A DNA stretch of 15,568 bases from SIG350 sp964520895 (GTDB lineage Bacteria > Bacillota > Clostridia > TANB77 > SIG350): assembly GCA_964520895.1 (NCBI GenBank), contig CAZFOR010000030.1:1-15568 (forward strand), given 5' to 3'. The notes beneath the pieces were generated by a model that searched no databases, had not been told where the DNA came from, and worked only from the letters and a program-made list of their open reading frames with translations. The translations under genes and the position numbers were made by a program. Positions 14,773-15,568 of the stretch are shown here, piece after piece. How positions within the stretch are numbered: position 1 is the stretch's first letter; every line of letters starts with the position of its first letter.

Positions 14773-14800
14773 TTAACAATTCAATAAAAATAAGTATAAT
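14773..14800 (+). promoter_or_regulatory. Possible orphan promoter in the ytfJ downstream region
   Basis: TTAACA (14773-14778, five of six matches), a 16-base spacer and a perfect TATAAT (14795-14800) face the terminator at 14917-14958 on the plus strand. No ATG lies on this strand between the predicted start (near 14807) and the terminator, so any product would be a non-coding RNA of about 150 bases. A CTAAATA/TATTTAG hairpin (14823-14840) lies in that stretch. Chance TATAAT boxes are common in DNA this AT-rich. Confidence 0.25.
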
Positions 14801-14916
14801 TTAATTAAATTAAAAATAGACCCTAAATATAAGTATTTAGAATCCATCTTTAAATTATCATAAAAAAATTTTACTTTACACAGTTTTTACGATACTCTCA
14901 TAATATTCATAATCAC

Positions 14917-14958
14917 AAAAAGAAATACACTTCAATTTATTGAAATGTATTTCTTTTT
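14917..14958. terminator. Bidirectional terminator between convergent genes
   Basis: AAAAAGAAATACA (14917-14929) pairs with TGTATTTCTTTTT (14946-14958). Inside it, after one C/A mismatch, TTCAAT (14931-14936) pairs with ATTGAA (14939-14944). Both strands end in a run of five T residues, so the hairpin can stop transcription from ytfJ on the plus strand and from the 14965-15495 gene on the minus strand. Confidence 0.8.
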
Positions 14959-14964
14959 ACAAAC

Positions 14965-15495
14965 CTATCTTTCTATTTCATCTTCTTCAATTGCATTTTT
15001 AGATTGCTCTGACTTCATATTTTCCATATAATCATTAACACTTATATCTGGAATATAGTTCTTTGCTTCACTTTCATTTCTACCATAAGTTTGAGCTATT
15101 CTAATAGCTTCTTTACTTACATAATTAAGTACTGATGGTATATTGTCTGTATCTTTCATATAGTCTAACTCATCTTGTGATATATTACCATTTTTATATT
15201 TTAAATTAAAATGTTCTAATACTTTAAAATCTAAATCATTTAATTGGTTTTCACCATATTGATTTTGTAACTTTGAAACTAACACTTCTTTGTCAAAGTT
15301 ATTTGTATTTAATACAAATTCATTCCATCCAAATTTCAATTGATTATCTTTTTCTTCGTTTTTCGCTAAATCAACTTTTAGAGTTTCATCAAAATCTATA
15401 TCATTTTTATTTTGCACATTTCCTTCTTTATCTTCAATTTTGTCATAATTATTGTCTTTCCCTTTATTTCTTTTAAAAAAATCTAGTAAACCCAT
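14965..15495 (-). CDS. Acidic cytosolic protein, unknown function
   Basis: I do not recognise this 176-residue protein. It begins MGLLDFFKRNKGKDN, a short amphipathic helix followed by lysines that could touch the membrane. A charged, probably disordered stretch (about 11-52, rich in D, E, K, N) follows, then a more ordered helical part (about 55-160) with FGWNEFVLNT, YMKDTDNIPSVLNYVSKEAI and IPDISVNDYMENM, and an acidic tail IEEDEIER. There is no signal peptide, membrane helix or enzyme motif. The frame opens at 15543, but that region contains the promoter, so the true start is one of two adjacent ATGs (15498 or 15495). The latter is eight bases from AGAGG (15504-15508) and is preferred. It stands alone with its own promoter and a terminator that begins just beyond its stop. 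Confidence 0.75.
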   Translation of the reverse strand: MGLLDFFKRNKGKDNNYDKIEDKEGNVQNKNDIDFDETLKVDLAKNEEKDNQLKFGWNEFVLNTNNFDKEVLVSKLQNQYGENQLNDLDFKVLEHFNLKYKNGNISQDELDYMKDTDNIPSVLNYVSKEAIRIAQTYGRNESEAKNYIPDISVNDYMENMKSEQSKNAIEEDEIER

Positions 15496-15514
15496 CATTA
15501 TCACCTCTGTAAAT

Positions 15515-15543
15515 ATTATACAATATTTTTGGTAATTTTGCAA
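15515..15543 (-). promoter_or_regulatory. Promoter of the 14965-15495 gene
   Basis: On the minus strand there is a TTGCAA -35 box (15538-15543), a 17-base spacer and a perfect TATAAT (15515-15520). The predicted start is near 15508, leaving a very short leader that begins at or just inside the ribosome site. It has the same box sequences and spacing as the lspA promoter. Confidence 0.7.
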
Positions 15544-15568
15544 ATCTATTTATGAGTTTGTAAGGCAA

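Noticed and set aside
14773..14847. Minus-strand 24-residue hydrophobic frame (MDSKYLYLGSIF...)
   Set aside because: There is no proper ribosome site before the ATG, and it lies beyond the terminator of the upstream minus-strand gene. Short frames of I, L, Y and F are expected by chance here.
15496..15543. Longer start for the unknown acidic protein (MQNYQKYC...)
   Set aside because: The region holds the -35 and -10 boxes and the ribosome site, so it is upstream of the transcript start.

Overview
The window is a very AT-rich, tightly packed chromosomal segment. Its gene content fits a low-GC, Gram-positive, endospore-forming member of the Clostridia. Evidence for this is WhiA, RqcH (Firmicute-type NFACT protein), DUF1385 (YqhQ-like), a DUF2953/YtfJ spore pair, strong GGAGG-type ribosome sites, sigma-A-like promoters and heavy AGA/ATA/TTA codon use. 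No species can be named from sequence alone. I see no transposase, integrase, phage gene, tRNA, rRNA or CRISPR array.

Layout. (1) 1-463, minus: the N-terminal 154 codons of secA, with a clear promoter (494-522) whose spacer carries a perfect 9-bp dyad. (2) 718-8071, minus: a nine-gene run that reads like one transcript. It starts at a TTGAAT-N17-TATAAT promoter (8099-8127) and ends at a hairpin terminator (601-640). The order is OmpR-type response regulator, sensor histidine kinase, membrane-anchored acidic protein, secreted coiled-coil protein, small two-TM protein, DUF1385 membrane protein, prmC, whiA, hemW. (3) 8189-11700, minus: a second run from a promoter at 11743-11771 to a perfect 20-bp-stem terminator at 8135-8187. 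It holds lspA, an RluD-type pseudouridine synthase, a multi-pass membrane protein, a class II Fic protein and an anchored DUF4358-like protein. The first three genes overlap by 20-22 bp. (4) 11851-13596, plus: rqcH, divergent from lspA, followed by a G-rich-loop hairpin resembling a REP element and then a true terminator. (5) 13722-14712, plus: a DUF2953 (YtfI-like) gene overlapping ytfJ by 47 bp. (6) 14713-14964: an intergenic stretch with hairpins, a bidirectional terminator and a possible orphan promoter. (7) 14965-15495, minus: an unrecognised acidic protein with its own TTGCAA-N17-TATAAT promoter.

How the genes fit together. Several products serve core envelope and translation functions: SecA (export), LspA (lipoprotein maturation), RluD (23S rRNA modification), PrmC (release factor methylation), RqcH (rescue of stalled 50S subunits), HemW (heme trafficking) and WhiA (division/chromosome-linked regulator). 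The less ordinary part is the two-component system, which leads a transcript containing two uncharacterised exported proteins, a small membrane protein and DUF1385 before the housekeeping genes. This suggests an envelope-sensing module coupled to cell-cycle and translation genes. That link is inference from gene order.

The most distinctive non-coding signal is the 13595-13631 hairpin. Its loop, GGGGACGGAGGCA, stands out sharply against the surrounding AT-rich DNA and looks like a member of a dispersed repeat family.
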